Source: Anaeroplasmataceae bacterium
Lineage (GTDB): Bacteria; Bacillota_I; Bacilli_A; Acholeplasmatales; Anaeroplasmataceae
NCBI GenBank assembly: GCA_020025015.1
Contig: JAHHSV010000026.1
Coordinates: 1-19,473, forward strand
DNA: 19,473 nucleotides
Direction of reading: 5' to 3'
Position 1 is the first letter of the stretch, and the number at the start of each line of letters is the position of its first letter. Below are positions 6,555 through 14,509 of the stretch, in pieces. The position numbers and the translations under genes were made by a program. The notes beneath the pieces were generated by a model. It saw only the letters and a list, made by a program, of their open reading frames with translations, was not told the origin of the DNA and made no database searches.

Positions 6555-8108
6555 CTAGATAACCTTAGTAGTCCACTTTTCAGCATCAATTACCTCATCA
6601 ACTATGCCCTCATAAAATTCCTTTTCGTGACAAACTAAAATAATTGTGCCCTTATAGTTAATTAAAGCTTCCTTTAAGGCTTCCTTAGCTAAAACATCTA
6701 GGTGATTTGTTGGCTCATCTAGAATTAAGGTATTTGTTTCATTGTTACATAAAATCGCAAGTCTAACCTTAGCGGCCTCACCACCAGATAAAACTAGCAT
6801 TAAGGATTCAATCTTATCCTTAGTTAAGCCTACCGCAGCCAAAGCTCCACGCACCTCAGCGTTAGTTAAGCTTGGAAAATGATTCCAATAATAATCTAAG
6901 GCTGAAACTGAATCTAAAACTGCCTCCTGCTCAAAGTAACCATAATGGATATTATAATCTAAGCTTACCTTACCACTAATTGGCTTAATAAGGCCTAGGA
7001 AGGTCTTTAATAGGGTTGACTTACCAATACCATTAGCACCCTTAATAGCTACCTTCTTACCTCTTTCAATGGTTAAATTAATTGGCTTTGATAAAGGCTC
7101 ATCATAGCCAGTCACTAAATCCCTGCAATCAATAACAAACCTACCAGAGGCTCCTGCCTTCTTAAAGCTGAAGGTTGGCTTAATTTGCTCCTTTGCCTTA
7201 TCAATAATTTCCATTTTATCTAAGATTCTTTGCTTTGACTTAGCTAAATTTGTTGTCGCAACCCTTGCCTTATTTTTAGCAATAAAGGTTTCAAGCTTTT
7301 TAATATCCTTTTGTTGCTTCTCATAGGCAATATTTTGATGCTTCTTCTTTAGCTCATACATTTCCATAAATTTATCATAGTTACCAGTATATCTAGTTAA
7401 GACACCATCCTCCATATGATAAATTACATTAACAACACTATTTAAAAATGGCATATCATGACTAACTAAAATAAACGCATTTTCATAATTTTCTAAATAA
7501 GCCTGAAGCCAGCTAACCTGATCCTCATCTAAGAAGTTAGTAGGCTCATCTAAAATTAAAATCATTGGCTTAGCCAATAATAGCTTAGTTAATAAAACCT
7601 TAGCACGCTGACCACCACTTAATTCTGAAACATCTCTATCTAAGCCTATTTCAAGTAAGCCTAAGCCACTAGCTACCTCTTCAATTTTACTATCTAATTC
7701 ATAAAAGCCATTATGCTCAAGCATTGACTGAATATCACCAATTTCCTCAAGCATTTTATTCATTGTCTTTTCATCAGCCGTTGCCATATCCTCATACATC
7801 TTGAAGATATCCTGCTCTAAATCATACATATAGCCGAAAGCTTCCTTTAGGACATCTCTAATTGTTTTACCATTAGTTAAGGTTGAATATTGATCTAAAT
7901 AGCCAGTTGTAATTCGCTTACACCATTCAATTTTTCCCTCATCTGGAGTTAATGAGCCAGTAATCATTTTAATGAAGGTACTCTTACCCTCACCATTCAT
8001 ACCAATTAAACCGATATGCTCACCCTTTTGCATAACAAAGCTAGCATCCTCTAATATTTGTCTATTTCCAAATGAAAAAGAAACGTTAGTTACCTTTAAT
8101 ACACTCAT
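6555..8108 (-). CDS. ABC-F family ATPase
   Basis: A soluble 517-residue protein with two ABC ATPase domains and no membrane segment, hence ABC-F, a family that binds the ribosomal E site. Domain 1: Walker A GMNGEGKS (36-43), signature LSGGQ (163-167), LDEPTN (186-191), VSHD. Charged linker about 240-310, which would reach toward the peptidyl-tRNA. Domain 2: GANGIGKS (357-364), LSGGE (440-444), LDEPTNHLD (463-471), VCHE. Both catalytic glutamates are present. Starts with ATG overlapping the GNAT stop by one base (TAATG), so the two are translationally coupled. Housekeeping relief of stalled ribosomes (YbiT-like) is more likely than antibiotic resistance given the rRNA-modification neighbours, but the subfamily is not settled. 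Confidence 0.92.
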   Translation of the reverse strand: MSVLKVTNVSFSFGNRQILEDASFVMQKGEHIGLIGMNGEGKSTFIKMITGSLTPDEGKIEWCKRITTGYLDQYSTLTNGKTIRDVLKEAFGYMYDLEQDIFKMYEDMATADEKTMNKMLEEIGDIQSMLEHNGFYELDSKIEEVASGLGLLEIGLDRDVSELSGGQRAKVLLTKLLLAKPMILILDEPTNFLDEDQVSWLQAYLENYENAFILVSHDMPFLNSVVNVIYHMEDGVLTRYTGNYDKFMEMYELKKKHQNIAYEKQQKDIKKLETFIAKNKARVATTNLAKSKQRILDKMEIIDKAKEQIKPTFSFKKAGASGRFVIDCRDLVTGYDEPLSKPINLTIERGKKVAIKGANGIGKSTLLKTFLGLIKPISGKVSLDYNIHYGYFEQEAVLDSVSALDYYWNHFPSLTNAEVRGALAAVGLTKDKIESLMLVLSGGEAAKVRLAILCNNETNTLILDEPTNHLDVLAKEALKEALINYKGTIILVCHEKEFYEGIVDEVIDAEKWTTKVI

Positions 8109-8587
8109 TATAAATCTTCCCCTGCTAATTTTTTAATTCCTTCAGCATCTAGGCGGTGTAAAACCCACATATCCATCCTAGAAGCTCCCATTTTCTTATA
8201 AAAATCTAAGCCCTTTTGATTCCAATCTAAACAGATCCAATCAATACGCTTTACATCCTCTAATAAAGCTTTCTTTGCAAGATAAATAAAGCACTTCTTA
8301 CCATAGCCATTTTTGCGATATTCTTCCTTTATATAAATATCCTCAATATAAAGATTAGCACTACCAGTAAAGGATGAAACATTGTAAAAATACATTAAAT
8401 AGCCAATTATCCTATTATCAACTAAAAGTAAGCTACAGCAGGCCTTTTTAGTTTCAAAGATAACCTTATGTAAGGAGCTTGAGCTCGCAATAACATCCTT
8501 TTCTAGCTTCTCATAGCTTGCCATCTCTTTAATCAAAGCCAGTAATATATTTAATTCATCTTCCCTAATATCTCTTATCTCTAGCAT
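8108..8587 (-). CDS. GNAT N-acetyltransferase, SSAT-like
   Basis: A single-domain acetyl-CoA-dependent acetyltransferase of 159 aa. Seen: the beta4 strand LYIEDIYIKEEYR and the acetyl-CoA pyrophosphate loop R91-KNGYGK97; then WICLDWNQKGLDFYKKMGA (117-135), which carries the conserved Asn and Tyr of the family; then a W-x-x-x-RL near the end. This pattern is that of spermidine/diamine N-acetyltransferase-like proteins, but substrates in this group vary (polyamines, thialysine, antibiotics), so the substrate is unknown. ATG at 8587 has AGGAGA 6 nt upstream. The stop overlaps the ABC-F start by one base. Confidence 0.88.
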   Translation of the reverse strand: MLEIRDIREDELNILLALIKEMASYEKLEKDVIASSSSLHKVIFETKKACCSLLLVDNRIIGYLMYFYNVSSFTGSANLYIEDIYIKEEYRKNGYGKKCFIYLAKKALLEDVKRIDWICLDWNQKGLDFYKKMGASRMDMWVLHRLDAEGIKKLAGEDL

Positions 8588-8613
8588 ATAATCTCCTAAT
8601 TAGCTAAATTTAG

Positions 8614-8937
8614 CTATAATATAACGTATATTTCTCCTCTATTATGCTTTCTTTTAGCCTCTAAAGGAATTCTATCTAAATATTTAAAGCTTAAATATTC
8701 CTTACTAAACATATCTAAATTCTCACCAGCTATATAAGCCTTAATCAAATTATTCTTAGCCTTAGTATCTAATAGCTCTAAAAAGGCTGTTTTAATCTTA
8801 TGCGTCCTACCACTAGAACCATAACCAACTATTAGGCATAAAACCTTATCCTTATCTCTTCTAGCTGTTTTAATAGCTTGCTCTAGCTCATATAAGGCTT
8901 CATTAACCGTTAAAGAATGAAAGTCCTTAGTATACAA
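8614..8937 (-). CDS. Stand-alone Smr-domain protein
   Basis: A 107-residue protein. Residues near the N-terminus (DFHSLTVNEALYELEQAI) match the D-x-H-x-x-x-x-x-EA start of Smr domains, and LIVGYGSSGRTHKIK matches their G-x-G loop (HGKG/T-type). The frame is open to GTG at 8946, but TTG at 8937 is preferred because AAGGGG lies 8 nt before it and overlaps the GTG. Smr domains found in MutS2 and alone are nucleases acting on RNA or DNA; stalled-ribosome mRNA cleavage is one known role, which would suit the ABC-F neighbour. The domain is divergent: the usual LDLHG is FHS, so activity is uncertain. No own promoter is seen after the rpsU terminator, so it may depend on read-through. Confidence 0.7.
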   Translation of the reverse strand: MYTKDFHSLTVNEALYELEQAIKTARRDKDKVLCLIVGYGSSGRTHKIKTAFLELLDTKAKNNLIKAYIAGENLDMFSKEYLSFKYLDRIPLEAKRKHNRGEIYVIL

Positions 8938-8960
8938 AATTAACACCCCTTAAAATAAAG

Positions 8961-8980
8961 AAAAAGAGGCATAGGCCTCT
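8961..8980 (-). terminator. Terminator after rpsU
   Basis: A 6-bp GC-rich stem AGAGGC/GCCTCT with a 4-nt loop (8965-8980) is followed by TTTTTC on the minus strand, 7 bp after the rpsU stop. Being short, it may leak and allow transcription of the Smr-GNAT-ABC-F-rlmD genes. Confidence 0.75.
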
Positions 8981-8987
8981 ATTCTTC

Positions 8988-9161
8988 TTACTTATATTTT
9001 TTACGAGCCTCTTGACGCTTTTGTTTACGTACATCACTAGGTTTTAGGTAATATTGACGTTTTTTCGCCTCTTGTAAGTTACCTGATTTTGAAACATCAC
9101 GTTTAAAACGACGTAATGCATCATCGATACTTTCTTTATCGCGTACAACCGTTTTTGGCAT
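8988..9161 (-). CDS. rpsU: Ribosomal protein bS21
   Basis: A 57-residue, very basic protein starting MPKTVVRDKESIDDALRRFK, the typical bS21 sequence, with the arginine/lysine-rich tail. bS21 sits on the platform of the 30S subunit near the Shine-Dalgarno helix. ATG at 9161 follows GGAAGGAGG, an almost perfect ribosome site, and a consensus-like promoter lies at 9196-9224. It stands as a single gene between mtaB and the Smr gene, each side with a terminator. The mtaB-rpsU order is the same as in B. subtilis. Confidence 0.97.
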   Translation of the reverse strand: MPKTVVRDKESIDDALRRFKRDVSKSGNLQEAKKRQYYLKPSDVRKQKRQEARKKYK

Positions 9162-9195
9162 GCTAAGCCTCCTTCCAAGGACGAATTCCTAATAT

Positions 9196-9224
9196 ATTAT
9201 ACATAATCGATAACACTTTGTAAA
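9196..9224 (-). promoter_or_regulatory. rpsU promoter
   Basis: TTTACA (9219-9224) and TATAAT (9196-9201) with a 17-bp spacer on the minus strand; start of transcription expected near 9189, about 28 nt before the rpsU ATG. Confidence 0.8.
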
Positions 9225-9226
9225 GA

Positions 9227-9248
9227 AATAAATAAAATTTTATTTATT
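9227..9248 (-). terminator. AT-only palindrome at mtaB end, possible terminator
   Basis: A perfect 22-bp palindrome of A and T (arms 9227-9237 and 9238-9248) covers the mtaB stop codon and runs into TTCTTT on the minus strand. It could act as a weak terminator in either direction, but an all-AT stem without loop is not convincing, and read-through into rpsU is possible. Confidence 0.35.
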
Positions 9249-10542
9249 ATTCTTCATCTACCAATTCGCCATACATAATTTTATTTTCATATTTAGTTAA
9301 TTTAACCAAATGATTTTCCTTAACTAAATCTAAATCTGTTGCGACATGAACTAAGATATAGTTAGTTGAATGACCCTCTAATAGGCCCTCACTATCTCTT
9401 TGCTCAAAGATAACCTCAACCTCTTTACCAACAAAGCTTTCATAATACTTATCCTCTAATTCATTAGAAAGCTCAATTAGTTCCTTAGCTCTAAGCTTTT
9501 TAATTATACCATTAATTTGTGGCATATCCGCAGCCTTAGTACCATTACGCTTAGAATAAGGGAAAACATGTAAGCCCGCAAAATTAACATCCTTAATAAA
9601 TTGCTTTGTCGCTAAAAAATCCTCATCTGTTTCATAAGGGAAGCCAACAATAACATCCGTAGTTATAGCAATATCTGGTCTAACACTGCGAATCTCTCTT
9701 ATCTTATCCATAAACATCTTTGTGTCATATGGTCTATTCATTAGCTTTAATATTTTATCATTACCAGTTTGTAAAGGAATATGTAAATGATTAGCCATAA
9801 CCTTAGATTCACGCATTTGACTAATAATTCTATCATCAATTTCATTCATTTCAATTGAAGATAAGCGTAATCTCTTTAAAGCAGGAACCTCAGTTAAAAT
9901 TCTATCAATTAGCTGACTAAGCTTAACCCCATTATCATTATACTTACCTGTATGAATACCAGCTAAAACAACCTCATTAAAGCCCATTTCGGTAATACGC
10001 TTTAATTCTAAAATAACATCATCGGCCTTCTTGCTTCTAATTGGTCCACGAGCAAAGGGAATTATACAGTAAGAGCAAAATTGATTACAGCCATCCTCAA
10101 TCTTAACGAAGGCACGAGCGTGATCATAGGTTGTAACCTCAAGATTCTCATACTCCTTATGCTTCATAATATCCATAATCTCAAAGACCTTATCGCCACG
10201 ATCCTTAAGCTTTTCTTTAATCAAATCTACTAATTCAAGCTTGTTGCCATTACCCATAATAATATCCGCATCAAGCTTCATAGCATTTTCCTTAGCAGTT
10301 TGAACATAACAACCAATAACACAAACTAAAGCATTAGGATTTAAACGACGAGCCTTACTAACCATTTGACGGCTCTTTTGATCAGCCGTATTAGTTACAC
10401 TACAGGTATTAATAACAAAAACATCACAATATTTAGATGGCTCAATAATCGAAAAGCCATTATTAACTAATTCTTGTTCTAAGGCATTAGACTCATAGAT
10501 ATTAACCTTACAGCCTAATGTAATAAAGCCAACCTTATACAT
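9247..10542 (-). CDS. mtaB: tRNA t6A37 methylthiotransferase MtaB
   Basis: A radical-SAM methylthiotransferase that turns t6A at position 37 of tRNAs reading ANN codons into ms2t6A. Length 431 aa is usual. Seen: the N-terminal UPF0004 domain with cluster cysteines C11 (LGCKVN), C47 (NTCSV) and C78 (VIGCY); the radical-SAM CxxxCxxC at C152, C156, C159 (GCNQFCSYC); and a C-terminal TRAM-like region. The CNQFCSYCIIPFARG pattern and the LGCKVN start indicate MtaB (YqeV) rather than MiaB or RimO. ATG at 10542 overlaps the rsmE stop by one base (TAATG), so both are made together. Confidence 0.95.
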   Translation of the reverse strand: MYKVGFITLGCKVNIYESNALEQELVNNGFSIIEPSKYCDVFVINTCSVTNTADQKSRQMVSKARRLNPNALVCVIGCYVQTAKENAMKLDADIIMGNGNKLELVDLIKEKLKDRGDKVFEIMDIMKHKEYENLEVTTYDHARAFVKIEDGCNQFCSYCIIPFARGPIRSKKADDVILELKRITEMGFNEVVLAGIHTGKYNDNGVKLSQLIDRILTEVPALKRLRLSSIEMNEIDDRIISQMRESKVMANHLHIPLQTGNDKILKLMNRPYDTKMFMDKIREIRSVRPDIAITTDVIVGFPYETDEDFLATKQFIKDVNFAGLHVFPYSKRNGTKAADMPQINGIIKKLRAKELIELSNELEDKYYESFVGKEVEVIFEQRDSEGLLEGHSTNYILVHVATDLDLVKENHLVKLTKYENKIMYGELVDEE

Positions 10543-11279
10543 TACTTCAACTCCATTTCATAACTAATAGTACTTAAAGCATAAAATACTACTGTTTCGG
10601 TTCTTAAAATTCTTGGACCTAACGCTGCAATTACAGCATTATCCATTTTACTTAAATACTCAATTTCCTCAGGGCTGATTCCACCCTCAGGACCAACAAC
10701 AACACAAATATTATCGCCTGGCTCTAAGCTCTTTAAAGCCCTCTTATAATTAGTAAGCTCACCATTCTTGGCATTTTCCTCAAAACAAACAATTACAAGC
10801 TTAAAGCTACTAAAATCAATTTTCTTAAAATCAGTAAAGCTCTTAACTAAAGGCACATAGGCTCTAAAGCTTTGCTCAGAGGCTTCCTTACTAATCTTAT
10901 TAAATCTAATAACCTTGCTATCCATTCTTTTTGCATCAACCTTAAATTGACTTCTTTGCATCAAAGCGGGAATAAACGCATGAGCGCCTAATTCGACACC
11001 ATGCTTAATTACATCCTCAAACTTATCCCCCTTAGGATAGCCTTGAATGATTGTGACATTAATAGGTAGCTCATGATTTTCCTGCTTTTCTTCAACTATT
11101 TCAAAATCAACAGCCTTATCCGTAATATGCGTAAAGCGCACTAAAAAGGTCTTAGAGCTATTGCCAATCAAGACTAAATCGCCAATTTTATTACGCATTA
11201 CTCGTGAAATATGAAAAGCATCATCACTAGTTATTTTATTAAGTTTAAAATCTTCATCACTAATAAAATATTTTTGCAC
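10542..11279 (-). CDS. rsmE: 16S rRNA m3U1498 methyltransferase RsmE
   Basis: A SPOUT-class enzyme methylating N3 of U1498 in 16S rRNA. The start chosen is GTG at 11279 (245 aa, family-like), preceded by GGGTGA; the frame is open to a TTG at 11324, but that codon lies inside the -35 box of the gene's promoter. Seen: an N-terminal PUA-like domain (FISDEDF, DAFHISRVMR) and the C-terminal trefoil knot with VVVGPEGGISPEE and LGPRILRTETV, which bind SAM. It begins a two-gene operon with mtaB, coupled by TAATG. Confidence 0.94.
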   Translation of the reverse strand: MQKYFISDEDFKLNKITSDDAFHISRVMRNKIGDLVLIGNSSKTFLVRFTHITDKAVDFEIVEEKQENHELPINVTIIQGYPKGDKFEDVIKHGVELGAHAFIPALMQRSQFKVDAKRMDSKVIRFNKISKEASEQSFRAYVPLVKSFTDFKKIDFSSFKLVIVCFEENAKNGELTNYKRALKSLEPGDNICVVVGPEGGISPEEIEYLSKMDNAVIAALGPRILRTETVVFYALSTISYEMELK

Positions 11280-11295
11280 CTTAATCACCCGCTGT

Positions 11296-11324
11296 ATTAT
11301 ACAAAAAAATAGGAAATAACGCAA
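11296..11324 (-). promoter_or_regulatory. rsmE-mtaB promoter
   Basis: TTGCGT (11319-11324) and TATAAT (11296-11301), 17-bp spacer, minus strand. The spacer is the T-run and second arm of the preceding terminator. This promoter settles the GTG start of rsmE at 11279. Confidence 0.75.
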
Positions 11325-11339
11325 GTTAACTCCTATTTT
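11303..11339 (-). terminator. Terminator after the DUF4926-like gene
   Basis: A perfect 9-bp stem AAAATAGGA/TCCTATTTT (11331-11339 with 11306-11314) ends in a run of seven Ts on the minus strand. The loop of 16 nt is larger than usual. It starts 5 bp after the stop codon. Confidence 0.65.
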
Positions 11340-11344
11340 AACTA

Positions 11345-11527
11345 TTATTTTGAAGTAAGCTCTAAATAATCAAGCGTAACTGTATATAAGCTAGCAACAA
11401 TACCATACTTATTATAGAACTCAACCATATATAAATCATTACTATATTTATGAATAATCCTACCCTTAGTACCAATTGGTAAGCTCTTATATTCCTTAAT
11501 TAAAACAACTAACTCTAATTCATTCAT
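11345..11527 (-). CDS. DUF4926-like small protein
   Basis: A 60-residue protein, MNELELVVLIKEYKSLPIGT at its start and then KGRIIHKYSNDLYMVEFYNKYG, which follows the DUF4926 pattern (vvLlkd, lpkGdrGtIv, yeVEF, dG). Such proteins look like small SH3-like beta barrels; no function is established. ATG overlaps the stop of the membrane protein by one base (TAATG), so it is translationally coupled and probably works with, or is regulated with, that protein. A terminator follows at once. Confidence 0.8.
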   Translation of the reverse strand: MNELELVVLIKEYKSLPIGTKGRIIHKYSNDLYMVEFYNKYGIVASLYTVTLDYLELTSK

Positions 11528-13236
11528 TATTTAATCTTTTCTAAGCTTAATACATAATTATAGCTTGCGGATTTTTGATAGGTAATCTTGATTTTATCGC
11601 CTGGCTTTAAAAATCTAGCATCAAGCGAAATTGAAATATTAACAACGAAATATTCATTATCTATTCCCTCAAGCCTAAAATCAAGCTCATTTGCGCCCTC
11701 TCTAAATAAAATATCCGTTACAACGCCTGTAAGCTCAAAGCTTTCAATCTCACCCTTACCAGCCTCAGATAATAGGCTTTCATATTTTTTAGCCGCCTCA
11801 TGTAGGCTACTTCCCATAGCGCTAATTGAACCATCAGATACATTGATTAAGCAGGCTAGCTGAAATTGCACATCATTCTTTAGCGTTACAAAGTAGGTTG
11901 GAACACCACGATAATTAATTAAAATTGGCCAGGTTGCATCTAATCTTTGCGCCTTAACACTTTCATCGAGCATTAAAATATCACGAGCACGAGTTTCAGT
12001 GATACCAGGAATTAAATAACGATAGGCTTCCTTAGTTTTTAAATCAATAGCGATAAAGCCAATTGAGGTTTGATCATTACTATTAACAGAGGTTATACAG
12101 CTTACATAGTAGGTATGACCATGCTTAATGAAATAGTTATAGCCCTCACTAGTTCTAAAAACATCCTTCTTTGCGCCAATAGTAGCATTGAAGAAGCCAT
12201 TCTTATACTTTAAGGCATAGGTTGCTTGCTTATCAACTAAATTAGCATCACAAACACGATCAATAAAGGCAGGCTCCTCACCAATATTATAATAATTCAT
12301 CTCACCTGTACAAGCATCCATCACAATCGTACCATTAGAATTAGCCCCCTGGAATAATACACACTCATTCTTATAGGTAGGAATTACCCAGTAAGGCTTG
12401 CCATTATCATCAATTTCAAAGCTAAACTTATTAAATAGCTTAGTTGGATAAGCCATTCTTACCTTACGCTTTAAATCATAATTTAATAAGGATGACTCTA
12501 GGTATTTAATACCACCCTCTACCTCAACTAAAGATGCCTCTTGGGTTTCAACATTAACCTTAATGTAGCCAACTGAACCCTGAGTCATCTTATTCATTGC
12601 GACAAATAAGCCAGAATATTCAAGTGGTGTTACACGGTAAAGCTTCTCCTCACCATTTTCAACTACACTAATAATTGTAAAGTTTTTATAATTTACTGTA
12701 TACTGGGCACCATAATTACCTAAGGTTTGTTCAGCCAATCTAAAGGCTAAATCCTTATCAATTATTGGTAGCTTAACATCATTAGAATCATAAGAAAAGG
12801 TTTCTTCAAATTCTTGATTAGAGCCATCCGTAATTGTTAGCTGCTTTGAAAGATGCTTAGCATGAAAAATAGTTGTTCCAGCGATGCTTAAAATAACTAC
12901 TAAGCCTACTACTCCTAAAAAGACAAGGCTTAATACCTTTATAATATAGAGATTTTTTCCACTAAATTCTAATTTTTTAGTCCTAGCATTAAATTCATCA
13001 TCAACATATTCCTTGTTAGGGAAAAAACGCCACAAAATGAAATTAATTAGAAAATAAACTATTGGTAATAATAGGAAAAATAAATAAAAATAAAAGTATG
13101 GACTATAAAAGCTTAAAGAAAATAAGCCAAAATAATACACTAAAAATAAAACTAAATAATAACCAATTACGCCTAAGGTCCAATATAAATAATAAAGCTT
13201 AGACTTTGGATTAATTACGTTTTGTCTATCAATCAT
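11527..13236 (-). CDS. Unrecognised membrane protein with large outer domain
   Basis: A 569-residue protein with three clear hydrophobic segments at about 16-40, 46-69 and 97-124, then about 440 polar residues. With the positive KTK/GKN between the second and third segments on the inside, the large domain would lie outside the cell. Within it, two regions (about 165-260 and 350-440) share a beta-rich, PepSY-like look (lysine/tyrosine strands, IDLKTKEAYRYL), and the last 70 residues (VTDILFREGANELDFRLEGI, PGDKIKITY) resemble an OB-type barrel. No catalytic motif and no named family is recognised. An extended -10 promoter and AATTGGAGG precede ATG at 13236. It and the DUF4926-like gene occupy the place of prmA between dnaJ and rsmE. 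Confidence 0.85.
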   Translation of the reverse strand: MIDRQNVINPKSKLYYLYWTLGVIGYYLVLFLVYYFGLFSLSFYSPYFYFYLFFLLLPIVYFLINFILWRFFPNKEYVDDEFNARTKKLEFSGKNLYIIKVLSLVFLGVVGLVVILSIAGTTIFHAKHLSKQLTITDGSNQEFEETFSYDSNDVKLPIIDKDLAFRLAEQTLGNYGAQYTVNYKNFTIISVVENGEEKLYRVTPLEYSGLFVAMNKMTQGSVGYIKVNVETQEASLVEVEGGIKYLESSLLNYDLKRKVRMAYPTKLFNKFSFEIDDNGKPYWVIPTYKNECVLFQGANSNGTIVMDACTGEMNYYNIGEEPAFIDRVCDANLVDKQATYALKYKNGFFNATIGAKKDVFRTSEGYNYFIKHGHTYYVSCITSVNSNDQTSIGFIAIDLKTKEAYRYLIPGITETRARDILMLDESVKAQRLDATWPILINYRGVPTYFVTLKNDVQFQLACLINVSDGSISAMGSSLHEAAKKYESLLSEAGKGEIESFELTGVVTDILFREGANELDFRLEGIDNEYFVVNISISLDARFLKPGDKIKITYQKSASYNYVLSLEKIK

Positions 13237-13262
13237 AATAAAACCTCCAATTTCTTATTAAG

Positions 13263-13271
13263 ATTATAGCA
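13263..13271 (-). promoter_or_regulatory. Extended -10 promoter for the membrane-protein gene
   Basis: TGCTATAAT on the minus strand is a perfect extended -10 element, about 27 bp before the ATG at 13236. No good -35 box is seen, which extended -10 promoters can do without. It lies directly after the dnaJ terminator. Confidence 0.55.
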
Positions 13272-13308
13272 TAAAAATAAGGATAGCACTATATAATGCT
13301 ATCCTTAT
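13272..13308 (-). terminator. Terminator of the heat-shock operon
   Basis: A perfect 12-bp stem (13297-13308 with 13277-13288) closes an 8-nt loop and is followed by TTTT on the minus strand, 4 bp after the dnaJ stop. It separates hrcA-grpE-dnaK-dnaJ from the membrane-protein gene. Confidence 0.85.
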
Positions 13309-13312
13309 AATA

Positions 13313-14452
13313 TTACTTAAATAAACCCTTAATGCCATCCTTGAAATTATCCCAAGCTGACTTTTTCTCTTTCTTCTCTACCTTTTCAAGGCTTTTAAAT
13401 ATTTCCTCTTCCTCTTTAGATAGATTAGTTGGAGTCTTAACATGAACGATTACATACATATCGCCCTTGCCCATTCCCTTAGGATTCTTTACACCCTTGC
13501 CACGAATTCTAAACTTCTCTTCGGTTTGAGTTCCTGCAAGAATTCTTAAATTTTCATTACCCCATAGAGTAGGAATTTGAATAGTATCACCTAGGGCTGC
13601 TTGAGTAAAGGAAATTGGAATTTCTAAAATGATATCATTACCATCTCTTACGAAAGTCTTATGTGGTAAAACATTGAAGGTAATATATAAATCACCATTA
13701 TTTCCTCCATGAGTACCAGCACTACCATAGCCTGGAACTCTTAAAGACATACCAGTTGCGATACCCTCAGGAATCTTAATTTCAATATCCTTAGTACGAC
13801 GAACTCTACCTGTACCACCACATTGCTCACACTTACGGGTAATTTCCTTACCTGTACCATGACAATGAGGACAAACTGATTGAGTTTGGGTTATACCAAA
13901 AATAGTTTGTTGACGACGTAGGATATAGCCTGTACCATGACATTCACTACAGGTGTGAATATCAGATTTAGAATAAGCACCAGAGCCACCGCAGGCTGTA
14001 CATTCCTCATCTACTGATAAACGAATCTTTTTCTTACAGCCATAAACAGCGTCCTCAAAGGAAATAGACATTTGCTTTTCCACATCGTCACCATCCTGGG
14101 GACCATTAGGTTGGCTACTACGTCTACTACCGCCGCCAAAGAAGGAATTGAAAATATCTTCAAATCCACCAAAGCCCTGAGCTCCGCCAAAGCCACCAAA
14201 GCCTTGAGCTCCACCCATACCAGACATTGGATCATCAAAACCAAATTGATCGTAGCGTTGACGCTTTTGTTCATCACCTAAGGTTTCGTAGGCTTCATTA
14301 ATCTCTTTAAATTTTTCTTCAGCTCCTGGTTCCTTATTAATATCAGGGTGATATTTTTTAGCTAAGGTACGATAAGCCTTTTTTATTTCGTCTTGCGAAG
14401 CACCCTTAGCTACTCCAAGAACCTCATAATAATCTCTTTTTTGTGCTGCCAT
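13313..14452 (-). CDS. dnaJ: Chaperone DnaJ (Hsp40)
   Basis: Type I Hsp40 that delivers unfolded proteins to DnaK and stimulates its ATPase. All parts are present in 379 aa: J domain with HPD at 35-37; Gly/Phe linker (about 74-108), which contains a near-exact nine-residue duplication; four CxxCxGxG zinc motifs with cysteines at 151/154, 168/171, 194/197 and 208/211; C-terminal beta domains; and a lysine-rich dimerisation end. TTTAGGAGG precedes ATG at 14452. Last gene of the HrcA-regulated operon, 57 bp after dnaK, with a strong hairpin in the gap. Confidence 0.98.
   Translation of the reverse strand: MAAQKRDYYEVLGVAKGASQDEIKKAYRTLAKKYHPDINKEPGAEEKFKEINEAYETLGDEQKRQRYDQFGFDDPMSGMGGAQGFGGFGGAQGFGGFEDIFNSFFGGGSRRSSQPNGPQDGDDVEKQMSISFEDAVYGCKKKIRLSVDEECTACGGSGAYSKSDIHTCSECHGTGYILRRQQTIFGITQTQSVCPHCHGTGKEITRKCEQCGGTGRVRRTKDIEIKIPEGIATGMSLRVPGYGSAGTHGGNNGDLYITFNVLPHKTFVRDGNDIILEIPISFTQAALGDTIQIPTLWGNENLRILAGTQTEEKFRIRGKGVKNPKGMGKGDMYVIVHVKTPTNLSKEEEEIFKSLEKVEKKEKKSAWDNFKDGIKGLFK
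14166..14219. repeat. 27-bp tandem duplication in the dnaJ Gly/Phe linker
   Basis: Two adjacent 27-bp units (14166-14192, 14193-14219) are alike over their first 22 bases with two differences and code for GGAQGFGGF twice. It keeps the frame and lengthens the flexible linker by nine residues; replication slippage is the simplest origin. Confidence 0.75.
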
Positions 14453-14469
14453 ATGAACCTCCTAAACGC

Positions 14470-14501
14470 ACATAAGGGGGTCTAAAAAGGCCCTCCTATG
14501 T
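14470..14501 (-). other. Strong hairpin in the dnaK-dnaJ gap
   Basis: Arms 14470-14482 and 14489-14501 pair over 13 positions with one mismatch and two G-U type pairs; much of the stem is G-C. There is no T-run after it on the minus strand, so it is not a simple terminator. More likely it marks an mRNA processing or stabilising site, or attenuates dnaJ relative to dnaK. Confidence 0.6.
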
Positions 14502-14509
14502 TTTATTTA

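Noticed and set aside
6555..8108. ABC transporter or antibiotic-resistance ABC-F
   Set aside because: No membrane domain here or beside it, and the neighbours are rRNA-modification and ribosomal genes; nothing marks it as a resistance determinant.
11280..11324. Upstream 15-codon extension of RsmE from TTG
   Set aside because: The codons lie in the -35 box, spacer and -10 box of the rsmE promoter; the GTG at 11279 gives the usual length.
14011..14277. Minus-strand frame of 88 codons inside dnaJ
   Set aside because: Out-of-frame shadow of the repetitive Gly/Phe linker region of dnaJ.
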